From positions 2,976,001 through 3,040,000 of the forward strand of contig OZ244931.1 in NCBI GenBank assembly GCA_965222215.1: DNA of 64,000 nucleotides. Direction: 5' to 3'. The DNA is from JABJAG01 sp965222215 (GTDB lineage Bacteria; Pseudomonadota; Alphaproteobacteria; UBA6615). The notes below the pieces were generated by a model that saw only the letters and a list, made by a program, of their open reading frames with translations, did no database searches and was not told the origin of the DNA. Positions 8,605-17,096 of the stretch are shown here, one piece after another; positions within the stretch are counted from its first letter, which is position 1; each line of letters begins with the position of its first letter. Both the position numbers and the translations under genes were made by a program.

Positions 8605-10211
8605 GGGAGTTCGCCCGCCTCCTCGACGCGCTTGCCTTCCAGCCGGGGCGCAACGGCAAGCTCGCGCTGCTGACAGAGTATTTCTCCACCGCGCCGGACC
8701 CGGACCGGGGCCACGCGCTGGCCGCGCTGGCGGGCAACCTCGACCTGCCGACGGCGAAACCGAAGCTGATCCGCGAACTGGTGGCCGAACGGGTCGACCC
8801 GGAACTGTTCCGCCTGTCCTACGACTATGTGGGCGACCTGGCGGAAACCGCGGCGCTGATCTGGCCCGAGCGCGACACACAGGCGAGCGAGCCGCCACGG
8901 GTGCGCGATATCGTCGAGCGGCTGAACGTGGCGAGCCGGAGCGAGACCCCGGCCCTCATCGCCGGCTGGCTCGACAGCATGGACGCGACCGGGCGCTGGG
9001 CGCTTCTGAAGCTCATCACGGGCGGCCTGCGGGTCGGCGTCTCGGCGCGGCTGGCGAAGACCGCGCTGGCCCGGACCGGCGGGGTCGATGTGGCCACGGT
9101 GGAAGAAGTCTGGCACGCGGTCGAGCCGCCCTACACGGAGATCTTCGCATGGCTCGAAGGCCGCGCGCCCGCGCCCGATCCGGGCAAGGCCCCGGTGTTC
9201 CGGCCGCTGATGCTCGCCAATCCGCTTGAGGAGCGCGAACTGGAGACGCTCGATCCGGCCGACTTTCTGGCGGAATGGAAATGGGACGGCATCCGGGTGC
9301 AGCTGGTCAGCGTGCGCGACGGCGACGGCGTCCTGCAGAAACGCCTTTATTCCCGCACGGGCGACGATATCGGCGGTGCGTTTCCGGACGTGCTCGACGC
9401 GGTCGACTTCGAGGCCGTGCTCGACGGCGAACTGCTGGTCGTCCGCCCGAACCAGGGCGACGGGGACGTCGCACCGTTCAACGACCTGCAGCAGCGGCTC
9501 AACCGCAAGCGGGTCGACGCGAATCTGCTCGCCGCACATCCCGCCCATGTGCGCCTCTACGATATGCTGTTCGACGCGGGCGAGGACCTGCGCGGCGAAC
9601 CGCTCCATGTCCGCCGGGCCCGTCTCGAAGCCTGGTTCGTCGACCGGTCGGCAGAGCGTTTCGACCTGTCGCCGGTCCTCGATTTTACGGACTGGGACGA
9701 ACTCGCGCGGATACGGGGGTCGGCCCGGGATTCGGGTATCGAGGGCCTGATGCTCAAGCGCCGGGACTCGGTCTACCGGGCCGGCCGGCCGCGCGGACCC
9801 TGGTACAAGTGGAAGCGCGACCCGCTGCTGGTCGACGCCGTGCTGATGTACGCCCAGCGCGGCCACGGCAAGCGCTCGTCCTTCTATTCCGACTACACTT
9901 TCGGCTGCTGGCGGCCTGACGGGAACGGCGGCGAGGAACTGGTGCCCGTCGGCAAGGCCTATTCGGGCTTCACCGACGACGAGCTGCGCGAACTCGACCG
10001 CTGGGTGCGCGCCAACACCACCAACCGCTTCGGTCCGGTGCGCGAAGTCGAGCCCGGGCTGGTCTTCGAGGTCGCGTTCGATTCGGTGCACCCGTCGAAA
10101 CGGCACAAGTCCGGCGTCGCCATGCGCTTCCCGCGCATCCACCGCATCCGCTGGGACAAGCCCATCGAGGAGGCGGACCGGCTGGAGGCGCTGGAACGCC
10201 TGATCGGTTAG
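8601..10211 (+). CDS. cisplatin damage response ATP-dependent DNA ligase
   Basis: 536 residues. The adenylation lysine is Lys227 in AEWKWDGIR (KxDG motif I). Further nucleotidyltransferase motifs follow: SRTGDDI, LDGELLV, EGLMLKR and WYKWKRD (motif V). An N-terminal all-alpha DNA-binding domain occupies roughly residues 1-200, and the C-terminal OB-fold region contains FEVAFDSVHPSKRHKSGVAMRFPR. It forms phosphodiester bonds using ATP. The start at 8601 is set by the ATGA overlap with the exonuclease; the frame stays open far upstream but that is a shadow of the exonuclease. Together with helicase and PdeM this gives all four members of the ligase-associated set. Confidence 0.94.
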   Translation: MREFARLLDALAFQPGRNGKLALLTEYFSTAPDPDRGHALAALAGNLDLPTAKPKLIRELVAERVDPELFRLSYDYVGDLAETAALIWPERDTQASEPPRVRDIVERLNVASRSETPALIAGWLDSMDATGRWALLKLITGGLRVGVSARLAKTALARTGGVDVATVEEVWHAVEPPYTEIFAWLEGRAPAPDPGKAPVFRPLMLANPLEERELETLDPADFLAEWKWDGIRVQLVSVRDGDGVLQKRLYSRTGDDIGGAFPDVLDAVDFEAVLDGELLVVRPNQGDGDVAPFNDLQQRLNRKRVDANLLAAHPAHVRLYDMLFDAGEDLRGEPLHVRRARLEAWFVDRSAERFDLSPVLDFTDWDELARIRGSARDSGIEGLMLKRRDSVYRAGRPRGPWYKWKRDPLLVDAVLMYAQRGHGKRSSFYSDYTFGCWRPDGNGGEELVPVGKAYSGFTDDELRELDRWVRANTTNRFGPVREVEPGLVFEVAFDSVHPSKRHKSGVAMRFPRIHRIRWDKPIEEADRLEALERLIG

Positions 10212-10241
10212 GAACATCGCGCGTCTCCATCGGACTCAATC

Positions 10242-10333
10242 GTCATTCCTGCGAAGGCAGGAATCCATTATCGCCGATGCCTGACCGGGCAACTGCCTGA
10301 GGCAATGGACCCCTGCCTTCGCAGGGGTGACGA
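10242..10333. repeat. repeat family B, one unit
   Basis: GTCATTCCTGCGAAGGCAGG opens a first hairpin (CCTGCGAAGGCAGG) and CCCCTGCCTTCGCAGGGG closes a second, joined by about 50 bases containing CCATTATCGCCGATGCCTGA. It is one of about eleven units of a BIME-like element in this window. It lies between the convergent ligase and alcohol dehydrogenase genes and may act as a bidirectional terminator. Confidence 0.85.
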
Positions 10334-10356
10334 TCGCGGCTGGGCGAACACAGAAG

Positions 10357-11340
10357 CTACGGCACAAGCACCGCCGCGCCCGTCATGCGGCCCGCGCGCA
10401 GATCGTCGAGCGCGGTGTTGGCGTCGGCCAGCGGGTAGGTGTGGACCTCGGTCTTCACCGGCACCCGCGGCGCCAGGGCCAGAAACTCCTCGCCGTCGCG
10501 CCGGGTCAGGTTCGCGACCGAGACCACGCTGCGCTCGCCCCACAGGATGTCGTAGGGAAACGCCGGAATCTCGCTCATGTGAATGCCCGCGCAGACGACC
10601 GTGCTGCCCTTGCGGACCGCGCGCAGGCCCGCCGGCACCAGCGCACCGACGGGCGCGAACAGGAGCGCGGCGTCCAGTTCCTCCGGCGGCGCCTCGTCGG
10701 AGCCCCCCGCCCAGACCGCGCCGAGCCGCCGCGCGAAATCCTGCCCCTCGTCATCGCCCGGCCGCGTGAAGGCGAACACGTCCCGGCCCTCGTGGCGGGC
10801 GACCTGGGCGACGATGTGGGCGGCCGCGCCGAACCCGTAGATGCCGAGCCGGCGCGCATCGCCGGCCATCCGCAGCGCCCGGTGCCCGATCAGACCGGCG
10901 CACAACAGCGGCGCGGCCTCGGCATCGGACACGCCATCCTTGAGCGGGAAAACGTACCGCGCACCCGCCACGGCGAACTCCGCATAGCCGCCGTCGATGG
11001 TGTAGCCGGTGAAGCCGGGCGCATCGCACAGGTTTTCCCTGTCGTGCCCGCAGTAGAAGCATTCGCCGCAGGTGTACCCGAGCCACGGCACCCCGACCCG
11101 CATGCCTTCCTCGAGACCGGTCACATCCGTGCCGGTCCGCACGACCTCGCCGACGATCTCGTGACCGGGCACCAACGGCAGTTTCGGTCCGGTGAGTTCG
11201 CCGTCGACGATGTGCAGGTCGGTCCGGCAGACCCCGCAGGCGCGCACGGCGATGCGGACCTCCCCCGGCCCCGGCTCGGGGTCCGGCAGATCCCGCTCGA
11301 CCAGCGGTTCGCCCGCTTTTTCCAGCACCATCGCGCGCAT
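10357..11340 (-). CDS. zinc-dependent alcohol dehydrogenase family protein
   Basis: 327 residues, medium-chain dehydrogenase. The catalytic zinc site is suggested by CGVCRTDLH (35-43) and GHEIVGEVV (59-67). The structural zinc site has four Cys at 91, 94, 97 and 105 (CGECFYCGHDRENLC). The nucleotide-binding region YGFGAAAHIVAQVARHEG (about 168-185) deviates slightly from GxGxxG (GFGAAA). The protein probably oxidises a primary alcohol or reduces an aldehyde with NAD(P); substrate is unknown. It is convergent with the ligase gene and divergent from the quinone-reductase-like gene at 11452. Confidence 0.88.
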   Translation of the reverse strand: MRAMVLEKAGEPLVERDLPDPEPGPGEVRIAVRACGVCRTDLHIVDGELTGPKLPLVPGHEIVGEVVRTGTDVTGLEEGMRVGVPWLGYTCGECFYCGHDRENLCDAPGFTGYTIDGGYAEFAVAGARYVFPLKDGVSDAEAAPLLCAGLIGHRALRMAGDARRLGIYGFGAAAHIVAQVARHEGRDVFAFTRPGDDEGQDFARRLGAVWAGGSDEAPPEELDAALLFAPVGALVPAGLRAVRKGSTVVCAGIHMSEIPAFPYDILWGERSVVSVANLTRRDGEEFLALAPRVPVKTEVHTYPLADANTALDDLRAGRMTGAAVLVP

Positions 11341-11451
11341 GGGATCATTCTAGGCCCAGCGCATCACTGCGTGAAACATTCCGTCCGCGACGGGCGACAT
11401 GCGCGCCGCGCTGGGCGAAAATCACACCGGATTGCGAAAGGAGACCTTCCC

Positions 11452-12435
11452 ATGAAAGCCGTCTGGTACGACGAACTCGGCCCGGCGCAGGATGTCCTGC
11501 AGTACGGAGACCTGGACACGCCCGAGGCCGGGCCCGGCGAGGTGCGTGTGAAACTTGAAGCCTCCGGCGTCAATCCGGCCGACGTGAAGCGCCGCGGCCA
11601 GGGCACCTACGGCATGGAGTACCCGCGCATCGTTCCGAACAGCGACGGGGCGGGCGTGATCGACCAGGTCGGCGCCGGCGCGGACGAATCCCTGCTGGGC
11701 CAGCGCGTCTGGCTGTTCAACGGCCAGCGCGGCGGGCGCGCCTTCGGCACGGCGGCGGAGTATATCGCGCTCGATGCCTGGCTGGTGACGCCCCTGCCCG
11801 ACAATCTCTCTTTCGCCGAGGGCGCGTGCCTCGGAATTCCCTGCATGACCGCCCACCGCAATGTGTTCGCCGACGGCCCTGTGGAGGGCAAGACGGTGCT
11901 GGTCACCGGCGGCGCGGGCGCGGTCGGGCACTATGCCGTGCAGTGGGCGAACTGGGGCGGCGCAACCGTGATCGCCACCGTCAGCGGCGACGAGAAAGCC
12001 GCCCACGCGAAGGCGGGCGGCGCGCACCACACGGTCAACTACCGCGACGACGACGCGGCGGACCAGATTCTCGATCTCACGCACGGCACGGGTGTCGACC
12101 GGATCGTCGAGGTCGACCTCGCGGGCAACCTGTCCCTGAGCACGAAGGTGCTGCGCAACACCGGCATGATCTCGACCTACTATTCCAGCGGCGACCCGCA
12201 GAACATGTTCCTGCGCACCGCGCTGAAGAACGCCGTCATCCGCTTCATGGTCCTGCACAGCGTACCGCGCGAGGCGATCGATGAGGCCCGTGCCGACATG
12301 GTGAAGTGGCTCGCCGAGGGCCGCGGCCTCCACACGGTCGCCAAGACCTTTCCGCTCGCCGAGACCGCCGCCGCGCACGAGTTCGTCGAAGGCGGCAGCA
12401 AGCTGGGCACGGTGGTGGTGGAGCCGGGGCGGTAG
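11452..12435 (+). CDS. NADPH:quinone reductase / zeta-crystallin-like oxidoreductase
   Basis: 327 residues, a medium-chain dehydrogenase lacking the zinc Cys cluster. It has the quinone-oxidoreductase pattern: SGVNPADVKRRGQG (38-51), VTGGAGAVGHYAVQWANWGG (151-170) for NADPH binding, and a C-terminal KLGTVVVEPGR ending. These enzymes make one- or two-electron reductions of quinones or other activated double bonds. The start at 11452 follows a good ribosome binding site (AAAGGAGA, 8 bases before ATG); the longer in-frame region upstream is antisense to the zinc alcohol dehydrogenase and is rejected. It stands alone, followed by a family A repeat. Confidence 0.88.
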   Translation: MKAVWYDELGPAQDVLQYGDLDTPEAGPGEVRVKLEASGVNPADVKRRGQGTYGMEYPRIVPNSDGAGVIDQVGAGADESLLGQRVWLFNGQRGGRAFGTAAEYIALDAWLVTPLPDNLSFAEGACLGIPCMTAHRNVFADGPVEGKTVLVTGGAGAVGHYAVQWANWGGATVIATVSGDEKAAHAKAGGAHHTVNYRDDDAADQILDLTHGTGVDRIVEVDLAGNLSLSTKVLRNTGMISTYYSSGDPQNMFLRTALKNAVIRFMVLHSVPREAIDEARADMVKWLAEGRGLHTVAKTFPLAETAAAHEFVEGGSKLGTVVVEPGR

Positions 12436-12486
12436 AACTTTCGTCATGCCCGCACCGGTTTGGCGGCTGGAGGAGACGCCCTCCAA

Positions 12487-12667
12487 CCCTCTCCTCCCTT
12501 CAGGGAGGAGAGGGTGGCGAGCCCCGGGTCCGACCTTCGGTCGGCCCGAGGACAGGCTCCGCGAGCCGGGTGAGGTGGGTGGGTGCGGACGGGACGGGTA
12601 TCTGAAAGAGTCGCACGAACCCCACCTCACCCCGACCCTCTCCTCCCCCGACGGGGAGGAGAGGGAG
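12487..12667. repeat. repeat family A, single unit
   Basis: Same layout as one unit of the 6737-7475 array: CCCTCTCCTCCCTTCAGGGA, then GGGTGAGGTGGG, CCCACCTCACCCC and a terminal CTCCTCCCC/GGGGAGGAG palindrome. It is followed at about 12705-12735 by a fragment of family D ending AAGTCCGGCCATGAC. The whole 12436-12762 space therefore consists of repeats, with no other gene seen. Confidence 0.85.
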
Positions 12668-12762
12668 TGGAATGAGCGCGTTCAACCTTTAGCCATGCCA
12701 AAACCGGACAACCGTGGAACAAGTCCGGCCATGACATGGAGATGAGTGATAGAATTTCCCCC

Positions 12763-13365
12763 ATGAACGTCAAACCCGTCGAATGGGCCGTCCTGGCCGT
12801 TACGCTCGCCTACACCGCCGTGTTCGGGGCGATCTTTATCGCCAGCGGTAACGCCGAGTTCGTCTGGTACGTGGTCACCCTGCTGATCCTCGTGGGGATT
12901 GTCGCGCTCGGCCGGCGCAAGGCGGAATTTCCGTCGGCGATCCTGTGGGGGCTGTCGCTCTGGGGCTTTGTGCACATGGCCGGCGGCGGGGTGCCCGTCG
13001 GCGACAGCGTGCTCTATGCCCATGTGGTGCTACCGCTGTACGGCAGCGGCGAGTTCGTGTTCCTGAAATACGACCAGATCGTCCACTTCTACGGCTTCGG
13101 CGTCACCGCCTGGCTGCTCTGGCACCTGCTGCGGCGGCACTTCCCGGCGATGATCGGCACCGCGAGCCTGATGGTCTTCCCGGTGCTGGGGGCGATGGGC
13201 CTTGGCGCAGCCAACGAGATGGTGGAGTTCGCCGCCGTGCTCGCGTTTCCCGACACCAATGTCGGCGGCTACGTGAACACGGCGCTGGACCTCCTGTTCA
13301 ACGCAGCCGGCGCGATCACGGCGATGGTGCTGGTCCGGCTGTTCGCGAACTCGCAAACGCTGTAG
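12763..13365 (+). CDS. DUF2238 / YjdF-like inner-membrane protein
   Basis: 200 residues from the ATG at 12763. Six or so hydrophobic segments are visible, for example WAVLAVTLAYTAVFGAIFIA (7-26), VWYVVTLLILVGIVAL, AILWGLSLWGFVHMAGGG and a C-terminal NTALDLLFNAAGAITAMVLV. The motif YDQIVHFYGFG near the middle, with a following ANEMVEF, is what I recall of the DUF2238 (YjdF) family, whose function is unknown. In-frame ATGs at 12736 and 12742 exist but sit in or beside the family D fragment and have no ribosome binding site, so the shorter form is preferred. The stop codon lies inside a family E repeat. Confidence 0.75.
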   Translation: MNVKPVEWAVLAVTLAYTAVFGAIFIASGNAEFVWYVVTLLILVGIVALGRRKAEFPSAILWGLSLWGFVHMAGGGVPVGDSVLYAHVVLPLYGSGEFVFLKYDQIVHFYGFGVTAWLLWHLLRRHFPAMIGTASLMVFPVLGAMGLGAANEMVEFAAVLAFPDTNVGGYVNTALDLLFNAAGAITAMVLVRLFANSQTL

Positions 13366-13438
13366 GGGCCGGTTTCAAACCGGCCCGTGTCGAGCGCGGC
13401 ACGACCCCCGGACGGGCGGGTTGGGAACCCGCCCCTAC
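13362..13438. repeat. repeat family E, one unit
   Basis: GTAGGGGCCGGTTTCAAACC at the left and GGGCGGGTTGGGAACCCGCC plus CCTAC at the right form two hairpins in inverted orientation. The unit overlaps the last codon and stop of the DUF2238 gene. A second copy lies at 41129-41240. It sits between convergent genes and may terminate transcription in both directions. Confidence 0.8.
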
Positions 13439-13458
13439 AAACAGACATTCGTAAACAG

Positions 13459-13896
13459 TCAGTCGTCCGACGGACGCCCCCGCAGCGCCTTGATGTTTCC
13501 GCGCCGGGCCTTCGACTGCAGGCGGCGTTCCTTCGAACCGCGCGTCGGGCGGGTGGGCTTGCGCTTGCGCGGCGGGGTCGCCGCGCGGCGAATGAGGTCG
13601 GCCAGCCGTTCGCGTGCGTCGGCGCGGTTGCGTTCCTGGGTGCGGAACCGTTCCGCCCGCACGATCACCTCGCCATGCTTGGTCATCCGGCTCCCGGCGA
13701 CCCGGCGCAGGCGGGAAAACACGTCCGCCGGGATCGCCCGGGACGCCTTCGCGTCAAACCGCAGCTCGACCGCCGTCGCTACCTTGTTGACGTTCTGGCC
13801 GCCCGGCCCGGACGCACGCACGAAGTTTTCTTCTAGTTCCACCGCTGGAACGAAGATTCGTGCGTTTATCCGAATGCCATCTGATATGTCAGCCAT
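13459..13896 (-). CDS. arfB: alternative ribosome-rescue factor ArfB (YaeJ-type peptidyl-tRNA hydrolase)
   Basis: 145 residues. The catalytic GGQ lies in RASGPGGQNVNKVATAVELRFD (28-49), the release-factor domain 3 signature. A basic C-terminal tail (RKRKPTRPTRGSKERRLQSKARRGNIKALRGR) enters the empty mRNA channel of stalled ribosomes in the family. The protein hydrolyses peptidyl-tRNA on non-stop ribosomes. Length and tail distinguish it from full RF1/RF2. It is divergent from the small HTH gene at 13985; the 88-base gap between them is AT-rich. Confidence 0.93.
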   Translation of the reverse strand: MADISDGIRINARIFVPAVELEENFVRASGPGGQNVNKVATAVELRFDAKASRAIPADVFSRLRRVAGSRMTKHGEVIVRAERFRTQERNRADARERLADLIRRAATPPRKRKPTRPTRGSKERRLQSKARRGNIKALRGRPSDD

Positions 13897-13984
13897 GTTC
13901 TATCAGGATAGTTGAAAAACGGGAATATTTTGTAGTTAATACAATCAATAATTGTTCTTCGTGCACTGCTTGCGGAACTAGCCC

Positions 13985-14263
13985 ATGCCTGACAACAAGA
14001 GAACTATCCCCGAAATTCGAGACCGTCTGTACGAACTCGCCGAAATCCACGGCATCGAAGAACTGCGCGAGCTAGCGGATGAAACTTACCGGCGCAGCCC
14101 AGTGCGTCGTGCGCCAAATCGCAGCGCGCCGCTTACACCTGCATTAGCAGCAGAAATACGCGTCTACGCACGAGAAAATCCGACAATGCACCAACGTACG
14201 ATCGCTGACCATTTCAACGTAAATCCAGGTCGCGTTTCAGAGGCAATGAACAGACTCGTCTAG
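13985..14263 (+). CDS. small putative HTH DNA-binding protein
   Basis: 92 residues, not recognised by name. The N-terminal part (DKRTIPEIRDRLYELAEIHGIEELRELADETYRR-like, residues 3-37) is predicted helical; a basic linker (RRSPVRRAPNRS) follows. The C-terminal part reads EIRVYARENPTMHQRTIADH then FNVNPGRVSEAMNRLV, which looks like a helix-turn-helix with recognition helix around GRVSEAMNR. The gene and its leader are visibly AT-richer than neighbours, with codons such as TTA, ACA and ATA, which suggests recent acquisition. A loose promoter (TTGAAA at 13912, GTTAAT at 13935) precedes it. A transcriptional or phage-type regulator is plausible. Confidence 0.6.
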   Translation: MPDNKRTIPEIRDRLYELAEIHGIEELRELADETYRRSPVRRAPNRSAPLTPALAAEIRVYARENPTMHQRTIADHFNVNPGRVSEAMNRLV

Positions 14264-14268
14264 TAGGT

Positions 14269-15141
14269 TCAATCTTCCGGCGGATGCGACGCCCACCATT
14301 TCTCGGCGAACGCCCGGTAGTCGTTGGGCTCGCGCCCGAGAATCATGGCGAGCACCTTCCCGTTGCCGCCGGGCAGGCCGTAGTCGTCATAGTGCTCGCA
14401 CATCTTCACGAAACCCTCGATCGCATACTCGTCCTGGCCGCGCGCCTTCGCCGCGGCGATCCAGTCAGCCATGTCGCCCTTCTCGGCCCGGATGTCCCGG
14501 CCCGTGACCTCGGAGAAGATTTTCGCCATCGCCGCGTGGCTGAGCGGATAGGGGCTGCACATCTCGAAGCTGCCGCCGGTCCAGCCGTCCCCGGTCAGCA
14601 TGATCGCGGCCACCTCGCCCACATCGTCCAGATCGACGACGCTCAGGTCGATGTCGACGCTGTAGAAGCGTTTGTAGATGCCGGTCTTCAGGATCGACGC
14701 CCACTCGACGTTGATGTTCTGCATGTACATGGTCGGCGCGAGGATCGTGTAGGGCACCAGCGACTCGATCAGGTACTCCTCGACCCGCAGCTTCTCCCAG
14801 TGATGGAGCAGCTTGCGGCACATCGGGTGGACCAGGGAGTGAAAGGCGAACTGGGACACGCCCTCGGCCTTCGCGGCGTCGATGATCCGCACGCCGAGCT
14901 CGAACTCGTCGCCCTGGAAACGCGGGCCGATGTGATAGACCCGGTCGACCCCGGCCAGCGCGGTCTTCAGATCCGCGTCCGAGCGAAAATCGCCCAGCAC
15001 CGTTTCCGTCGCGCCGGCGGCCTTGCAACGCTCAGCGCTGGCCTCGCTGCGCGACAGGGCGCGCACATCGGCGTTCCGGGCGGCAAGCTGGCGGATGGCG
15101 GCCAGACCCGTCGGGCCGGCGGCCCCTGTGATGAGGATCAT
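14269..15141 (-). CDS. NmrA-like NAD(P)-binding protein
   Basis: 290 residues. The Rossmann nucleotide site is MILITGAAGPTGLAAIRQLA (1-20), with the GxxGPTG form seen in NmrA/atypical SDR proteins, and the Arg of ALSRSEAS suggests NADP preference. Later features include VYHIGPRFQGDE, FAFHSLVHP and YTILAPTMYMQN. The YxxxK pair of classical SDRs is not evident, as usual for NmrA-like redox sensors or quinone/isoflavone-type reductases. A ribosome binding site GGGAG precedes the ATG by 8 bases. Its stop is 6 bases from the convergent small HTH gene. Substrate unknown. Confidence 0.8.
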   Translation of the reverse strand: MILITGAAGPTGLAAIRQLAARNADVRALSRSEASAERCKAAGATETVLGDFRSDADLKTALAGVDRVYHIGPRFQGDEFELGVRIIDAAKAEGVSQFAFHSLVHPMCRKLLHHWEKLRVEEYLIESLVPYTILAPTMYMQNINVEWASILKTGIYKRFYSVDIDLSVVDLDDVGEVAAIMLTGDGWTGGSFEMCSPYPLSHAAMAKIFSEVTGRDIRAEKGDMADWIAAAKARGQDEYAIEGFVKMCEHYDDYGLPGGNGKVLAMILGREPNDYRAFAEKWWASHPPED

Positions 15142-15315
15142 AGTCGGACTCCCTTTATTCCCGGATATTTTGCCGGGACCGCAGAGATAGCGGATCGTTT
15201 GACGCAGGTCATCCCGGGCAGCGAAATACTTACAATCGTATGACGCGATGTGGCATAAGCGGACGGCTGTGGGAGGCTGGGAAAGACAGGGCCACGAAGC
15301 GCCCGCATTCCTTGT

Positions 15316-15320
15316 GGAGG
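15316..15320 (+). promoter_or_regulatory. ribosome binding site selecting a TTG start
   Basis: GGAGG at 15316-15320 is followed by six bases and then TTG at 15327. It is the only strong Shine-Dalgarno sequence in this frame. The ATG at 15240 has none and would add 29 residues (MTRCGISGRL...) without family similarity. Confidence 0.6.
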
Positions 15321-15326
15321 TCGAAG

Positions 15327-16253
15327 TTGAGTAAGGTTTTATCGGGGGGCGCCGCCGTTATCACCGGCGACGGAAAGGCGCGTGGCCCCGTCATGCGTGC
15401 CGTCACATTCCTGCTCTGGCCGGGCATTCTGGCCGGCTGCGTCTATGTGACCGGCCTCGGTATCGAGGCCGGCCACGCCGCGCTCTATTTCAACGTCATC
15501 TATGTCTGTCTCGCCCTCACGCTGTTCGCTCTCGAACGCGTTCTTCCGCACGAACGCGCATGGCTCGCCAACGACGGTCAAATGCCCGCCGACCTGCTGC
15601 ATACACTGCTGAACAAGGGCTTCGCACAGGTCCTCGTGGTGGTCGGCGTCACGGTCGGCATCGCCGAGGCCGCCGCCTCCAAGGGCGGCGACCTGTGGCC
15701 GACCCACTGGCCCATTGCCTTCCAGATCGTCCTCGGCCTGCTGATCGCCGAAGCCGGGCTCTACACGGCGCACCGGCTCGGCCACGAGTGGAAGCTGCTG
15801 TGGCGCTTCCATGCGGTGCATCACAGCGCCCCGCGCCTGTGGTTCTTCAACACGGGCCGGTTCCATCTGGTCGACACCGTGACCAGCATCCTGCTGAGCC
15901 AGCCGCTGCTGTTCCTCGCCGGCGCACCGTCGGACATCTTCATCTGGGTGACATCGATCACGGCCTTCATCGGCATGCTGACCCACTGCAATATCGAGAT
16001 GCGCTTCGGGCCGTTGAACTACGTCTTCAACACGCCCGCCGTGCATCGCTGGCACCATTCGCGCATCCCCGCCGAGGGCAACACCAACTACGGCGAAAAC
16101 CTGATGCTGTTCGACATCCTGCTCGGGACCTTCTACTGCCCGAAGCGGCGGCCCCCGGCGAACATCGGCATCGACGACCCGATGCCCGAAACGTTTGCGG
16201 GCCAGGTCGTACAGCCGTTCCGCCGCAGAGTGGTCCCGCAACCGGCGGAGTAG
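15327..16253 (+). CDS. sterol desaturase / fatty acid hydroxylase superfamily protein
   Basis: 308 residues from the TTG at 15327. It is an integral membrane di-iron enzyme: hydrophobic segments near residues 22-45, 52-70, 100-115 and 130-148, then the eight-histidine pattern HRLGH (149-153), HAVHH (162-166) and HRWHH (240-244), with His220 between. These ligands bind the two irons in desaturases and hydroxylases acting on sterols, fatty acids or carotenoids. The substrate cannot be told from sequence. A start at ATG 15240 is possible. It is divergent from the NmrA-like gene, with about 100-185 bases between them. Confidence 0.85.
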   Translation: MSKVLSGGAAVITGDGKARGPVMRAVTFLLWPGILAGCVYVTGLGIEAGHAALYFNVIYVCLALTLFALERVLPHERAWLANDGQMPADLLHTLLNKGFAQVLVVVGVTVGIAEAAASKGGDLWPTHWPIAFQIVLGLLIAEAGLYTAHRLGHEWKLLWRFHAVHHSAPRLWFFNTGRFHLVDTVTSILLSQPLLFLAGAPSDIFIWVTSITAFIGMLTHCNIEMRFGPLNYVFNTPAVHRWHHSRIPAEGNTNYGENLMLFDILLGTFYCPKRRPPANIGIDDPMPETFAGQVVQPFRRRVVPQPAE

Positions 16254-16272
16254 GCGCCCAGTCCAACAACAT

Positions 16273-16359
16273 CGTCATTGCGAGCCACAGTCGAAGCAAT
16301 CCAGAGCGGACCCGTCCGGGTCTCTGGATTGCCGCGTCGCGTTGCTCCTCGCAATGACG
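16273..16359. repeat. repeat family C, one unit
   Basis: CGTCATTGCGAGC at the left and GCTCCTCGCAATGACG at the right form terminal inverted repeats, with an inner CAATCCAGAG/CTCTGGATTG pair. Three further copies lie at 25882, 56362 and 59445. It sits between convergent genes. Confidence 0.85.
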
Positions 16360-16377
16360 TCGATTCGATCGCCCGCC

Positions 16378-17073
16378 CTACCGCGCGTCGTGAAAAATCA
16401 GTCCCAGCGTGGTTCGCGCGCCCGACCGGAGCCGGCTGACGCCGTGGCGCATGACCGCGCGGTAGGGTCCGCGCCTGCCTTCGACGGGCCGCTCACGCAC
16501 CGGGAAGATCACGGCGTCGCCGCGCGACAGCGGCACCACCTCGGCCCGGCTCTGCTGACGCGGGCGCTGCTCGGTCAGCACGAACTCACCGCCTGAGAAA
16601 TCGTCGCCCGGGCGCGACAGCAGGACGGTCGCCTGCAGCGGAAAGACAAGATCACCGTACAGATCCTGGTGCAGCCGGTTGTGGTCACCCGGCCCGTAGC
16701 GCAGCAGCAACGGCGTCGGACGCGTTTGTCCGGCCTCATGACAGGTCGCCAGATAGTCCGCATGATTTTCCGGAAACCGGTCCGCCACGCCCAGCCGGGC
16801 GTTCCAGCCGTTCGCGACAGCCGCGAGCGGCGGATAGAGCGCTGCCCGCAATTCAGCGACCCGTGCCGGAAGCGGATAGTCGAAATACTGGTACTCGCCC
16901 TGCCCGTAGCCATGGTTCTGCATCACGATGCGTTTGCGAAAACCCGCGCCCGCGTCGTAGGCCCTGATAAGCGTGGCGCATTCGCGGGCACTCAGAAGTC
17001 GGGGAACAACCGCATAGCCGGTCTCGTCGAGCGAGCGCGCCAGGGTATCGGGGTCGAGCGATATGTCGGACAT
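16378..17073 (-). CDS. 2-oxoglutarate/Fe(II)-dependent oxygenase
   Basis: 231 residues. The facial triad is His135-x-Asp137 in RLHQDLYGDLVFPLQ and the distal His210 in YRAVMRHGVSRLRSGARTTLGLIFHDA; Arg216 or Arg220 would bind 2-oxoglutarate. An N-terminal segment TGYAVVPRLLSARECATLIRAY is typical of the double-stranded beta-helix hydroxylases related to prolyl 4-hydroxylase. The family hydroxylates proteins, nucleic acid bases or small molecules; this subfamily's substrate is not known to me. It is the next gene downstream of the MFS gene on the same strand (23-base gap), so the two probably form an operon. Confidence 0.85.
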   Translation of the reverse strand: MSDISLDPDTLARSLDETGYAVVPRLLSARECATLIRAYDAGAGFRKRIVMQNHGYGQGEYQYFDYPLPARVAELRAALYPPLAAVANGWNARLGVADRFPENHADYLATCHEAGQTRPTPLLLRYGPGDHNRLHQDLYGDLVFPLQATVLLSRPGDDFSGGEFVLTEQRPRQQSRAEVVPLSRGDAVIFPVRERPVEGRRGPYRAVMRHGVSRLRSGARTTLGLIFHDAR

Positions 17074-17096
17074 GGCCCCTTATCGGCAATCCGGGC

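Noticed and set aside
8532..10217. Minus-strand open frame of 561 codons over the ligase
   Set aside because: Shadow of the ligase; no motif and no ribosome binding site.
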